A stretch of DNA of 64,000 nucleotides from an uncultured Clostridia bacterium (GTDB lineage: Bacteria > Bacillota > Clostridia > Oscillospirales > CAG-382), in assembly GCA_947628695.1 (NCBI GenBank), contig CANRAV010000013.1, positions 1 through 64,000 of the forward strand, given 5' to 3'. Shown here one piece after another: positions 40,372 through 49,709 of this stretch. Positions within the stretch are counted from its first letter, which is position 1. Each line of letters starts with the position of its first letter. Below the pieces are notes generated by a model. It was not told the origin of the DNA, did not search any database, and saw only the letters and a list, made by a program, of their open reading frames with translations. The position numbers and the translations under genes were made by a program.

Positions 40372-40601
40372 TTAATAGGTAATAGGTAATAGTGAAGAAG
40401 TGCGGATGAAAAAGCTGCGCTTTTTCTGCATTATATTGTATATTGCATAATCTAACTGTAACTTCGTGCGTTTATCAAATGCCTTTTCTGCTTGAATTAT
40501 TTTAAGTCTTTAGCCTCAAATTAGCAGCAGCATATTTAATTAAATAACGTCCGCCATAGGCGGACACCGCACTTCTTCACTATTCACTATTACTTATTAC
40601 C
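40372..40601. mobile_element. MITE-like element with terminal inverted repeats
   Basis: Left 'ttaataggtaataggtAATAGTGAAGAAGTGCGG' versus right 'CCGCACTTCTTCACTATTcactattacttattacc'. Inverted match, no ORF inside. Confidence 0.7.
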
Positions 40602-40620
40602 TTGCCGCCGGCGCAGCATA

Positions 40621-40800
40621 CGTGCAAACAGCCTATACATCAATGCGGCGCAGCCTGCGTTGTCAGCTCGGGTTTCCAAAGGGCTGTGCCCTTTGGGCCT
40701 AAAAAGCCATGATATTTGTTAAGCCTAATTTAGAGAGCCATGAGGGGACCGAGTCCCCTCATATAAAAACACAGGACGGGCGAAAAGCCCGTCCTAAATA
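40621..40800. repeat. Dispersed three-hairpin intergenic element, copy 2
   Basis: CCAAAGGGCtgtGCCCTTTGG (40676-40696), TGAGGGGACcgaGTCCCCTCA (40741-40761), AGGACGGGCgaaaaGCCCGTCCT (40773-40795). Confidence 0.9.
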
Positions 40801-40816
40801 ATAACTAAATAAACCG

Positions 40817-41788
40817 TCAGTTCTGCATATATATCTGCTGTCCCTCTACAAGCGGGTAGCTTACGAGAGCGGAGCCGTCGAGGTTTTCGCGGTGCATATC
40901 GACGCCGGTTATGCGGCTGTTTTCGTAGGTGGTGTAGTAGTAGATGCCCTTGTCGGTATTGCAGCAGGAGGAGTAGATGGTGTACTCGTACCCGCCTTCG
41001 ACCTTGCAGCAGCCGCGCTGTTGGGCGACGGAGGCGAGGATGTGGAAGAACTGGCTGACGCTTTCCGACTCTGTCTCGCCGGAAAGGGAATTAAGGCGTG
41101 TAAACGCTGCCTTGACGAAGCGCGAGGCAGAGGAAAGGTCGCCCGGCAGCCCCAGCGTGCCCATGCCGCGGCTGTAGGGCTTAAGCTTCAGGTCAGGCGC
41201 AAAGCTGTTTTTCGGATCCTCCGGCGACAGCGCCATGTAGTTTGCAAGATTTGTAAGGTGATAGTCGAACGGCGGGTTGTTTGTAAGCACCCCCGTCGGG
41301 TTGTCGTAGACCTTAAGCCCTTCTTTTACGGATTCCACAACTATGCTTTCGTCCCTGTCGGATATTATCCAGTGAAGCGGAGACAGCGGAAGCATGTCGC
41401 TGAAGTTCTCGTTAAGCAGGCTCAGGCGCGAAAGCAGCCCGCGCGCTTCCGCAACGGTCGCACAGCGTCCCAGTATCCAGGGGATAAACTCGAAGGGGGT
41501 GACGTTGTCCCTTTCGGGATCCTCCGGCTTGTAGTCCGCATTCCCCGGGAAGTTAAGCCCGGCCATGCTGAGCCCCTCTTCGTTTATCGCGTCGTAATAA
41601 AGCGGGTAGTTCTCCTGCACGAACGCCATGCCTATCATGGCGTAGTGGCTTTCGAGTACGCCCATTTTGCGGAAGCGGAACGGGTAGTTACGCGGTGTCA
41701 CGGTGACGGTTTGATTGTAGGCAAATTCATAGTCCAAATTCCGCCCGAAGTAGTGGTCCTTGGTTTTATAGGTTGCTGCTGTGCACAC
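40817..41788 (-). CDS. Choloylglycine hydrolase / bile salt hydrolase family protein
   Basis: Cys-2 'MCTAATYKTKDHYFGRNLDYEFAYNQTVTVTPRNYPF', 'LTNNPPFDYHLTNLANYM', 'LGLPGDLSSASRFVKAAF'. Confidence 0.9.
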   Translation of the reverse strand: MCTAATYKTKDHYFGRNLDYEFAYNQTVTVTPRNYPFRFRKMGVLESHYAMIGMAFVQENYPLYYDAINEEGLSMAGLNFPGNADYKPEDPERDNVTPFEFIPWILGRCATVAEARGLLSRLSLLNENFSDMLPLSPLHWIISDRDESIVVESVKEGLKVYDNPTGVLTNNPPFDYHLTNLANYMALSPEDPKNSFAPDLKLKPYSRGMGTLGLPGDLSSASRFVKAAFTRLNSLSGETESESVSQFFHILASVAQQRGCCKVEGGYEYTIYSSCCNTDKGIYYYTTYENSRITGVDMHRENLDGSALVSYPLVEGQQIYMQN

Positions 41789-41811
41789 GGTTGAACACTC
41801 CTTTTTTTAAA

Positions 41812-43833
41812 TTATTCCGGCTTTACGTATTCGTCGTTTTTGAAGATGTATCTGTAATAGTCGGTTTCAAGTATTTTCGCCGAGACCTTGAAGATGTTGG
41901 AGATCTTCGCCTCCATAGCTTCAACATATTTGTCGGCAGAGTCCTCCGTAAAGACGTCCTTTACGAAGGGAGTAAAGACCTCGTCCACTGCGTCGTACTT
42001 GCCGCTTTCCGTTATAAACGAGTGGTCGGAAAGTATCACAAGCCCTTCCGAGTCGGACAGTATGTCGCTTCCCATAAGCAGGCGCGAGTCGTATTCAAAC
42101 CCGAAAAGGTTCAAAATCGTCGGCAGAATGTCGGCGCTGTAGCAGGGCTTGCTTATTGTGGGCGCGTTCTTGGTGCCCGGGCAGTAAAGCAAAAAGCAGC
42201 TTTTGTAAAGCTCAAACACCGGGTCAACCTCGTGACCTAACATCTCGTCCCAAGCCTCGTAGGGGTCAATTCCCTCCTGCTTAAGCCCGTAGGGGTAGTG
42301 GTCCGGCGTTATGGAAATGACCGTTTTGTCGGCAACGCCGGCCTCCTTAAGCGCGTCAAGAAGCGCCTCCATGGCACGGTCAAGCTCTATGTTGCAGGCG
42401 TAGTACGCCTTTATCATGTCGCTGCAGTCAAGGTCCTTCACAAGATCCCAGTTCTTCGCAGCCATCGCGTTCTTGCTTGTGTCGTAGTGAAGGTGCCCGC
42501 TTACCGTCATGTAGTAGGCGTGGAACTGCTTCTCACCGTCTATGTATTCCGGCACAGAGCCGCGTATCATCTCCAGGTCGGACTGCGGCCAAACGTTCTC
42601 CACATACTTCTCCACGCCGTTGCCAAGCCCCTTGAAGTTGTAGCCCATGTTCGGGTGCGAAAGGTCGCGCCGATAGTAGGTGTAGCTGTTGTCGTGATAG
42701 GCGTAGGTCTCTTCAACGCCGATGCTTTCAAACATGTTGCCAAGGCAGTACGGCATGTAGTTTTCCGAGGATTTGTAAAAGCTCCAAACGCCGGACTTCG
42801 GTATAAGTCCCGTGCAGGCGGTGTACTCGCCGTCGGAGGTCGACACGTCCCATATGGGGGTGTAGAAGTTCGTAAACTTAAAGCCGTCGTTCTGCATTTT
42901 GTAAAGCGTCGGCGTAAGGTCGGCGTCAATTGCATAGGGCGAGAAGCCCTCTGCAACCACAAAAATAAGGTTGTACCCCTCGTACATGCCGGTGTATTCG
43001 TTTTTGTTTGTCGGCCGCTTCTCCGCAAAATAGCTGTTAAGGGTGTTAAGCGTCTCGTCCTCCTCGCTTTCCGCAAGGGCGGCGAAGTCTATATCGCAAA
43101 CGTTGGCCTCGTCCGGGCTTGCCGGCGGCGTAAGCGTTGCAGCCGCATTTTCCGACTCCTCCTCCGCCAGCGCAAACCGCTGCGGAAGGCCTAAAAGGTT
43201 GTACTTTACGTCAAGCGCCTCCGTGCGCAGAAGGCCGAAGTTTGTAACGGAAAAGCTTGGGTCGTAAAGCCCGGACTGCACGTCCGTAACCTTCGGCGTA
43301 AGCATTATCACAAGCACGGTGATAATGTGTATACCGATGGCAGAGCCTATCCAAATCCCCTTCTTCTTCGGCTTGTACTGCGTGTCGGCAAAGCGGGAAA
43401 AGAAGGCTATGTAAAGCGGCATCGGTATGAGGAAAAGCAGAACAATCGGCGTAGCCCTAAGTATCGCGTCGAGGGTGCTTCTGGAAATGTTGCCCTCAAG
43501 CACCTGCCCGACACCGCCGGAGGTTAAGGAAAAAATTATAAGAAACTTGTTGAAAAAGCGGTGATATACAGTCTGCGTCGCGTACAAAGCAAGCGCAAAA
43601 AGCAGCATAAGCCCACCGTAAAGCTTGACCCTTTCGGGCTTCACCAGCGAACACACAGACTGTATGATAAGCGCACACACCAGCGAAAAAATGGGCATAA
43701 ACAAAAGTCCAAGGTCAAAAAACGTGTCGCAGGTGAAAATCTTTAAAATAACTTCCCAGTATATTATAATGCCCCAAAATATATAAAAGGGCTTAATCTT
43801 GGCGTTTTTAAGCTTTTTAAAAAAATCCTTCAC
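41812..43833 (-). CDS. LTA synthase family sulfatase (LtaS-like)
   Basis: N-terminal membrane helices; 'NLIFVVAEGFSPYAIDADLTPTLYKMQNDGFKFTNFYTPIWDVSTSDGEYTACTGLIP', 'VISITPDHYPYG'. Confidence 0.88.
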   Translation of the reverse strand: MKDFFKKLKNAKIKPFYIFWGIIIYWEVILKIFTCDTFFDLGLLFMPIFSLVCALIIQSVCSLVKPERVKLYGGLMLLFALALYATQTVYHRFFNKFLIIFSLTSGGVGQVLEGNISRSTLDAILRATPIVLLFLIPMPLYIAFFSRFADTQYKPKKKGIWIGSAIGIHIITVLVIMLTPKVTDVQSGLYDPSFSVTNFGLLRTEALDVKYNLLGLPQRFALAEEESENAAATLTPPASPDEANVCDIDFAALAESEEDETLNTLNSYFAEKRPTNKNEYTGMYEGYNLIFVVAEGFSPYAIDADLTPTLYKMQNDGFKFTNFYTPIWDVSTSDGEYTACTGLIPKSGVWSFYKSSENYMPYCLGNMFESIGVEETYAYHDNSYTYYRRDLSHPNMGYNFKGLGNGVEKYVENVWPQSDLEMIRGSVPEYIDGEKQFHAYYMTVSGHLHYDTSKNAMAAKNWDLVKDLDCSDMIKAYYACNIELDRAMEALLDALKEAGVADKTVISITPDHYPYGLKQEGIDPYEAWDEMLGHEVDPVFELYKSCFLLYCPGTKNAPTISKPCYSADILPTILNLFGFEYDSRLLMGSDILSDSEGLVILSDHSFITESGKYDAVDEVFTPFVKDVFTEDSADKYVEAMEAKISNIFKVSAKILETDYYRYIFKNDEYVKPE

Positions 43834-43864
43834 GTAATTCCCCCTTCCGGACGAAAGAAGCGCT

Positions 43865-46078
43865 TTACTTCCCCTCGCTTTTTCTTATCGTCTTTATGTG
43901 CTTTACGCTGTAAAGCGTAAAGGAAAGCAGCATCATTGCCGAGCAGGCTACAATGCACAGGTCGGAAACGACATCCGGTATATTTATCCATAGGATGTGG
44001 ATTATTATAAGCAGGTATATGACGCAGGTGGTAAGCTTGCCGTGCCACACGGCGCTTTTCACCTCGCCGGATTTGCGTATCGCGGCAATGCCAAGCAAGC
44101 CGGTGCACACTTCCTTGACTATAAGAATGGTAAGCGGTATGGCGATAAGCGGCGACTTCACCACCAGGCATGCGAGCATGCTGAACTGCGTAAGCTTGTC
44201 CGCAACCGGGTCAAAGGCCTTGCCGAAATCGCTGACCATCCCGAAATGCCTTGCAATGTAGCCGTCAACCACGTCGGTAAGCCCGGAAACCGTCAAAATA
44301 ACCGCCGTCCACAGCGCGGATTCCTCGACAAGGTAAAGCCACACTATCGCCGGTATCATAAGTATGCGCACAAGCGACAGCACGTTGGGTATTGTAAGTA
44401 TTCGCTCGCTGTAGTCCTTTTTGACGTTTTTCTGCATTGTTGAGATTTCCTCTTCTCCCCGCGGTTTGGTCGTGCCGTTTTCGCGAAGCTTTTTGTTGGA
44501 ATACGCCTTGTATAAAATCCCCCCGACGACCGCAAGAACCACGGTAGCCAAAAAGATCGCACCCGATATAAGGTACTGCTTTTCCGCAAGCGTCGACCCG
44601 CAAAGCGCCGACGACAGAACCGACGGTATCCTTGCGACAAAGGTTATGGCGAGGAACGGAACAAGCTTCACGTCCAAAAAGCCCACAAGGTATGTAAATC
44701 CGTCCTTCGGCGAGCCGGGGATGAGGTACAGGAAGAACAGAAGAACGTAGATTTTGTCCGTACCGCGGAATAAAAGCAAGGTTTTCGAATTCTTGGAGGG
44801 CATAAGCATGTTTGCAAAGCTCTTCCCAAGCCTGCGCGTAAGCGCCCATATCACAAGCGTGCCAAGCAGGTTGCCCACAACGCAGTAAAGCGTGCCGAGG
44901 ACGGCGCCCCAGGCGTAGCCGCTGCCTATCTCAAGCGGCTCTGCGGGGATGAATTTGACAACCGTCTGCGCTGCCCGCACAAGTATAAACACTATCTCGT
45001 CGAAGGCGCCGAACCTGTCAAGCCAGGAACGGAACACCTCCGGCTTTTCTATTATTTCGAAAAGCTTTTTGCCGAAAACCGCCCAGCAAACGGCGCAGCA
45101 TATAAGCGCAAGAATTATGCCCGCGACGTATATTTTCTGCGTTTTTGTAAGCTTTATTATGGACCTTATCGCCTTAAGCTGTTCTTTTACGCGTCCCTTC
45201 GGCTCCGGCCCTTTGTCCTTCACCTCCGGGTAGAAGACGTCAAGCTTTCCCTTGTAGCCCTTAAGCCAGGGCTTGTGCTTGCCGTTGTAGTGGATTATGG
45301 CGGTCTTTTCGCGCACGTCGTCCAGCGTAAAGGTCTTGCGGTTGAATTTAAGCGTCCGCTCGTCCATGTTCCATATTTTCTCGTCTATAAGCAGGGTGCT
45401 TTTGCCGAAAAGTATGTTTATAAGGTCCTGGTCGCCAAGCCACAAAAGCTGAAGATTTTCGTCAAGACAGTCCAAAATATCCTGTATCGTAAAATCCCGC
45501 CTTATGGCGTCCAGGTCCATAAGCATTATGCCGGAATTTATGTACTTGTCGTTTTCCGAAAGGTTTATGCGGTCGAGGTTGAACCTGTTCCTCGCGCCAA
45601 GCATATGGCTTGCCGCCGCAAGGTGGTTGCCCTCAAGGTCAAGCGTGTAAAGCGGAAGCAGGGATTTGCGTATCAAAATGTCCGGGTCAAGGTAAAGCAC
45701 GCGGTGGACGCTTTCGGGCAGGAAGTCGAACGCAATAAGGCGAAAGAACGACTCCTCCGGCAGCCTCTCTATGACCGGGGTGTCCTTGAAGCAGCTGTTT
45801 TCAAGGCATATGCCGTGCACCCTTACGTCGGTCCCCTCGGCGGCCGCCTCTATACGGCGAAGGTCGCTGTCCGTAAGCACCGAATGCGCAACGTACAAAT
45901 CCGTCGGCACGCCGGCATTGGTCTCGTGATAGGACTTTATCATAACCGCAAGCGGCTCTACATATTTTCTGTCTATTGTAACAAGCAGGTTGACTACCTC
46001 GCCCTCCTGCAGTCTGCAGCTGTCCGCCATGGCTTGATATCCTTTCTCAAAGGGTACAAAAGTCACAAATATACCCAT
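43865..46078 (-). CDS. Triple-domain fusion: GT8 glycosyltransferase, VTT/DedA-like membrane domain, CDP-alcohol phosphatidyltransferase
   Basis: GT8 'RVLYLDPDILIRKSLLPLYTLDLEGNHLAAA...YINSGIMLMDLDAIRR...GDQDLINILF'; VTT 'PLEIGSGYAWGAVLGTLYCVVGNLLGTLVIWALTRRLG...YLIPGSPKDGFTYLVG'; CDP-OH-P 'TVSGLTDVVDGYIARHFGMVSDFGKAFDPVADKLTQ'. Single uninterrupted ORF. Confidence 0.85.
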   Translation of the reverse strand: MGIFVTFVPFEKGYQAMADSCRLQEGEVVNLLVTIDRKYVEPLAVMIKSYHETNAGVPTDLYVAHSVLTDSDLRRIEAAAEGTDVRVHGICLENSCFKDTPVIERLPEESFFRLIAFDFLPESVHRVLYLDPDILIRKSLLPLYTLDLEGNHLAAASHMLGARNRFNLDRINLSENDKYINSGIMLMDLDAIRRDFTIQDILDCLDENLQLLWLGDQDLINILFGKSTLLIDEKIWNMDERTLKFNRKTFTLDDVREKTAIIHYNGKHKPWLKGYKGKLDVFYPEVKDKGPEPKGRVKEQLKAIRSIIKLTKTQKIYVAGIILALICCAVCWAVFGKKLFEIIEKPEVFRSWLDRFGAFDEIVFILVRAAQTVVKFIPAEPLEIGSGYAWGAVLGTLYCVVGNLLGTLVIWALTRRLGKSFANMLMPSKNSKTLLLFRGTDKIYVLLFFLYLIPGSPKDGFTYLVGFLDVKLVPFLAITFVARIPSVLSSALCGSTLAEKQYLISGAIFLATVVLAVVGGILYKAYSNKKLRENGTTKPRGEEEISTMQKNVKKDYSERILTIPNVLSLVRILMIPAIVWLYLVEESALWTAVILTVSGLTDVVDGYIARHFGMVSDFGKAFDPVADKLTQFSMLACLVVKSPLIAIPLTILIVKEVCTGLLGIAAIRKSGEVKSAVWHGKLTTCVIYLLIIIHILWINIPDVVSDLCIVACSAMMLLSFTLYSVKHIKTIRKSEGK

Positions 46079-46140
46079 ACATTGTATAACATATTGAGGA
46101 AAAAATCAAGCCTTAAGCGAAAAATAAAAACGGCAAAAAA

Positions 46141-46166
46141 TGCAGGGGCCCGTAAAGACCCCCGCA
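46141..46166 (-). terminator. Probable terminator after the feo genes
   Basis: Minus strand GCGGGGGTCTTTACGGGCCCCTGCATTTTTT. Confidence 0.65.
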
Positions 46167-46178
46167 AGTTGCTTGAAA

Positions 46179-46319
46179 CTACTTTTTCTTCCTGCCGCAG
46201 CCGGCACAGCCGCCGCATCCGCTGCAGCCGCCGCAGCCCTTCTTTCGGAAGAGGAACACGGCAGCCGCCGCTACTGCCCCCGCCACGGCAGCGATAATTA
46301 CAATGTCCAAAGCGCCCAT
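46179..46319 (-). CDS. FeoB-associated Cys-rich membrane microprotein (46 aa), absent from supplied ORF track
   Basis: Minus-strand translation MGALDIVIIAAVAGAVAAAAVFLFRKKGCGGCSGCGGCAGCGRKKK*, immediately after feoB. Confidence 0.88.
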   Translation of the reverse strand: MGALDIVIIAAVAGAVAAAAVFLFRKKGCGGCSGCGGCAGCGRKKK

Positions 46320-46322
46320 ACG

Positions 46323-48680
46323 TCAACCTCCCAAAAGCGCACCCACAAGGTGCGTTATCATAGCGGCAATCCAGGCGGTGCAGCACTGAAACACCACCAT
46401 CAAAGCCGCCCACCTTCCGCCAAGCTCGCGCTTAACGGTGGCAACGGCCGCCACGCAGGGCGTGTACAGCAGGCAGAACACAAGCAGCGCAGCCGCGCCG
46501 AGCGGCGTTATGACCGCGTGGAGCGCAGCCCCGCTTCCGACAAGCACCGTAAGCGTAGACACCACGCTTTCCTTCGCCATAAAGCCCGCGATAAGCGCGG
46601 TCACTATGCGCCAGTCGCCAAAGCCGAGAGGCTTGAATACAGGCGCAAGCTTCCCGGAGATAACGGCAAGCATGCTGTTTTTGGAATCCTCCGTCACGTT
46701 GAAGCTGAAGTCAAAGGTCTGAAGGAACCACACGACGACGGAGGCGATAAGTATCACGGTAAACGCACGCTGCAGGAAGTCCTTCGCCTTGTCCCAAAGC
46801 AGCCTTGCAACGTTTTTTGCGCCCGGAAGGCGGTAGTTCGGCAGCTCCATAACGAAGGGCACGGCTTCCCCGCGGAAGACGGTGCTTTTTGAAAGCAGCG
46901 CCGCGATAACGCCGATGGCTATCCCCAAAAAGTAAAGTCCGGTCATAATAAGCCCCCCGTGCCCGGGGAAGAACGCGGCGGTAAAGAAGCCGTAAACCGG
47001 CAGCTTTGCCGTACAGCTCATAAACGGGGTAAGCATAACGGTCATCTTCCTGTCGCGCTCGCTGGGAAGCGTTCGGCTTGCCATAACGCCCGGCACGGTG
47101 CAGCCGAAGCCGATAAGCATGGGCACTATGCTCCTCCCCGAAAGCCCTATTTTGCGAAGCAGCTTGTCCGTTACAAAGGCGACGCGCGCCATGTATCCGC
47201 TGTCCTCCAGCAGGGAAAGAAAGAAGAAGAGTATAACTATTATGGGCACAAAGCTAAGCACGCTTCCCACGCCGCCGAAGATACCGTCGACGATAAGCGA
47301 GCGCAGCACGTCGTTGACTGCGGCTTTTGTAAGCAGCGCGTCTACTGAAGCCGTAAGCTTATCCACGCCCACCTCAAGCAGCCCTTGGAGGTAGGCGCCG
47401 AAGACGTTGAAGGTCAGAAAAAACACCAGCCCCATTATAAGCACAAAGGCGGGAATTGCCGTGTATTTTCCCGTAAGTATGCGGTCTATGGCACGGCTCC
47501 TTATGTGCTCCTTGCTCTCTTTGGGCTTTACCACGGTCTTTTCGCAAAGGTCGCGTATAAAGGAAAAGCGCATCTCCGCAATGGCGGCGGCGCGGTCAAG
47601 CCCGCGCTCCTCCTCCATTTGGACTATGATGTGTTCGATAAGCTCTTTTTCGTTTTCCTCAAGCCCAAGCGAGGAAAGCACCCTCTCGTCGCCCTCCGCA
47701 AGCTTCGCCGCGGCAAAGCGCACGGGTATGCCTGCGGCCTTCGCGTGGTCCTCTATAAGGTGCATTATTCCGTGCAGGCAGCGGTGAACGGCACCGCCGT
47801 TTTTGTCCTTGTCGCAAAAGTCCGTCCTTCCCGGCCGCTCGTTGTACCGCGCAATGTGCAGTGCGTGGCGCACAAGCTCCTCCACGCCCTCGTTTTTCGC
47901 GGCGGATATGGGAACTATCGGTATGCCAAGCAGCGCTTCCATCTCGTTTATGCGCACCGTCCCGCCGTTCCCGCGCATCTCGTCCATCATGTTAAGCGCC
48001 AAAACCACGGGTATGTCAAGCTCCATAAGCTGAAGCGTCAGGTAAAGGTTGCGCTCTATGTTCGTCGCGTCAGCAATGTTAATTATCGCCGCCGGCTTCT
48101 CGCCAAGTATAAACTCGCGCGATACAATCTCCTCGCTGCTGTAAGGCGACAGCGAGTATATCCCCGGCAGGTCCGTGACAAGCGTATCTGCGTGCCCGCG
48201 TATAGCGCCGCTCTTTTGGTCGACCGTAACGCCCGGGAAGTTGCCGACGTGTTGGTTTGCACCCGTAAGGCGGTTGAAAAGCGTAGTCTTACCGCAGTTT
48301 TGGTTGCCCGCAAGCGCAAAAGTCAGCGTCGTCCCCTTCGGAAGCGGATGCTCCCCGGCCTTAACGTGGTACCTGCCGCCCTCGCCAAGGCCCGGGTGCT
48401 CCGTAAGGTCGGGCGCGTCCTTTCGGCCGGCTTCCGCCTTCTCTTCCGCCTTCCCCTTGGTGCGGGATACGGTTATGCGGCGCGCGTCCGCAAGGCGCAG
48501 CGTAAGCTCGTAGCCGTGCAGGCGAAGCTCCAGCGGATCCCCCATAGGCGCAAGCTGAACAAGCGTCACCTCCGCGCCGGGAAGTATCCCCATGTCAAGG
48601 AAGTGCTGCCTAAGCGCGCCCTCCCCGCCGACCACGGATATAACGGCGCTTTCCCCCGGCTTCAGCTCTGCAAGGGTCAT
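46323..48680 (-). CDS. feoB: Ferrous iron transporter B with fused N-terminal FeoA domain
   Basis: FeoA 'TLAELKPGESAVISVVGGEGALRQHFLDMGILPGAEVTLVQLAPMGDPLELRLHGYELTLRLADARRI' then G-domain 'FALAGNQNCGKTTLFNRLTGANQHVGNFPGVTVDQ' and FeoB membrane core. Confidence 0.95.
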   Translation of the reverse strand: MTLAELKPGESAVISVVGGEGALRQHFLDMGILPGAEVTLVQLAPMGDPLELRLHGYELTLRLADARRITVSRTKGKAEEKAEAGRKDAPDLTEHPGLGEGGRYHVKAGEHPLPKGTTLTFALAGNQNCGKTTLFNRLTGANQHVGNFPGVTVDQKSGAIRGHADTLVTDLPGIYSLSPYSSEEIVSREFILGEKPAAIINIADATNIERNLYLTLQLMELDIPVVLALNMMDEMRGNGGTVRINEMEALLGIPIVPISAAKNEGVEELVRHALHIARYNERPGRTDFCDKDKNGGAVHRCLHGIMHLIEDHAKAAGIPVRFAAAKLAEGDERVLSSLGLEENEKELIEHIIVQMEEERGLDRAAAIAEMRFSFIRDLCEKTVVKPKESKEHIRSRAIDRILTGKYTAIPAFVLIMGLVFFLTFNVFGAYLQGLLEVGVDKLTASVDALLTKAAVNDVLRSLIVDGIFGGVGSVLSFVPIIVILFFFLSLLEDSGYMARVAFVTDKLLRKIGLSGRSIVPMLIGFGCTVPGVMASRTLPSERDRKMTVMLTPFMSCTAKLPVYGFFTAAFFPGHGGLIMTGLYFLGIAIGVIAALLSKSTVFRGEAVPFVMELPNYRLPGAKNVARLLWDKAKDFLQRAFTVILIASVVVWFLQTFDFSFNVTEDSKNSMLAVISGKLAPVFKPLGFGDWRIVTALIAGFMAKESVVSTLTVLVGSGAALHAVITPLGAAALLVFCLLYTPCVAAVATVKRELGGRWAALMVVFQCCTAWIAAMITHLVGALLGG

Positions 48681-48815
48681 ATGTGTTCCTCCTTTAAGCC
48701 GCCCGGTGCGCGCACCGCCGCGGCTTTCCTACAAGTTCACTCTATTTTATCACCGCCCCGCCCCTTAGTCAATAGACGCCGGGCAATACCGCGAAAATTT
48801 TTTGCACAAAAAAGC

Positions 48816-48841
48816 CGGCAAGCCCCTTTTGCGGCTTGCCG
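48816..48841 (-). terminator. Probable terminator after the SHOCT genes
   Basis: CGGCAAGCC...GGCTTGCCG with T-run on the minus strand. Confidence 0.6.
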
Positions 48842-48883
48842 ACCTCGCGTGTATTAAATTTGATTTTGCGGCTAAAAGCACGC

Positions 48884-49708
48884 CTACAAGCTTTTCAGTA
48901 TAGCCGCCCTCTTTTCCCTGTACTCCTCTTCGGTTATCCAACCGTATTTTAAGTTGTTCTCAAGGTTGCGCAGAACGGCCGCAATATCATCCGTCTCTTT
49001 GTCGGCGGCCGTATATGTGGGATCAATCGCCGCCCGCCTTCTTCTGTATTCCTCTTCCGAGATTATACCGTACTTCAATTTGTCGTCCAGAAGCTCTAAT
49101 CCTCTTGCAGTGTTGCCAATACCACCGCTGTAAAATGTATATCCGTATTTAGACGAAGCTTCTAATCCAAAAAGCAGCAACGCAATTTGCAGCAAAATTC
49201 TTGAAATCGGATAAATCCAAAAGAAAAGCGGATATACTCCAAGGCCATAATATCGCATATTGGAAATAATATCAAACAAAAGAGATGCTGCAATGAATGA
49301 CAAAACAACCAAACAGCAAATTTTAAAAAGCTGACGATTTTGGAAGCGCTTCACCGCACAAACAGCCAAAAGAATGTAAAGAATGAATATCGCTATATTG
49401 CAAAGAAATTCGGCTGAATTTTCGAAAGCTCTAAATATATACGGATCCGTCACAACACGAATGATATCGAAGACGACGCTAACAAGCCCGGTTACAGCGA
49501 GTATTATAAATGCTGCCGTAAGAAGGCCTTTCGGCCTACCGCGTATAGCAAACACCAAAGCTAATATATACGGCGGCAGAATCAACACCGACTCTAAAAG
49601 AAAAAAGGCAAAACCGAAATCCAGATAAGGGAGTAATACGATAGAACACAGAACAATGGCAATTATGGAAAGAACTCTTGCCGCGATTTGACGTTTGCTA
49701 TTTTTCAT
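48884..49708 (-). CDS. Membrane protein with two C-terminal SHOCT motifs
   Basis: 'LELLDDKLKYGIISEEEYRRRRAAI' and 'LRNLENNLKYGWITEEEYREKRAAILKSL' after several membrane helices. Confidence 0.8.
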   Translation of the reverse strand: MKNSKRQIAARVLSIIAIVLCSIVLLPYLDFGFAFFLLESVLILPPYILALVFAIRGRPKGLLTAAFIILAVTGLVSVVFDIIRVVTDPYIFRAFENSAEFLCNIAIFILYILLAVCAVKRFQNRQLFKICCLVVLSFIAASLLFDIISNMRYYGLGVYPLFFWIYPISRILLQIALLLFGLEASSKYGYTFYSGGIGNTARGLELLDDKLKYGIISEEEYRRRRAAIDPTYTAADKETDDIAAVLRNLENNLKYGWITEEEYREKRAAILKSL

Positions 49709-49709
49709 T

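Noticed and set aside
47385-48857. 490-aa plus-strand ORF opposite feoB
   Set aside because: Shadow ORF of the FeoA-FeoB fusion gene.
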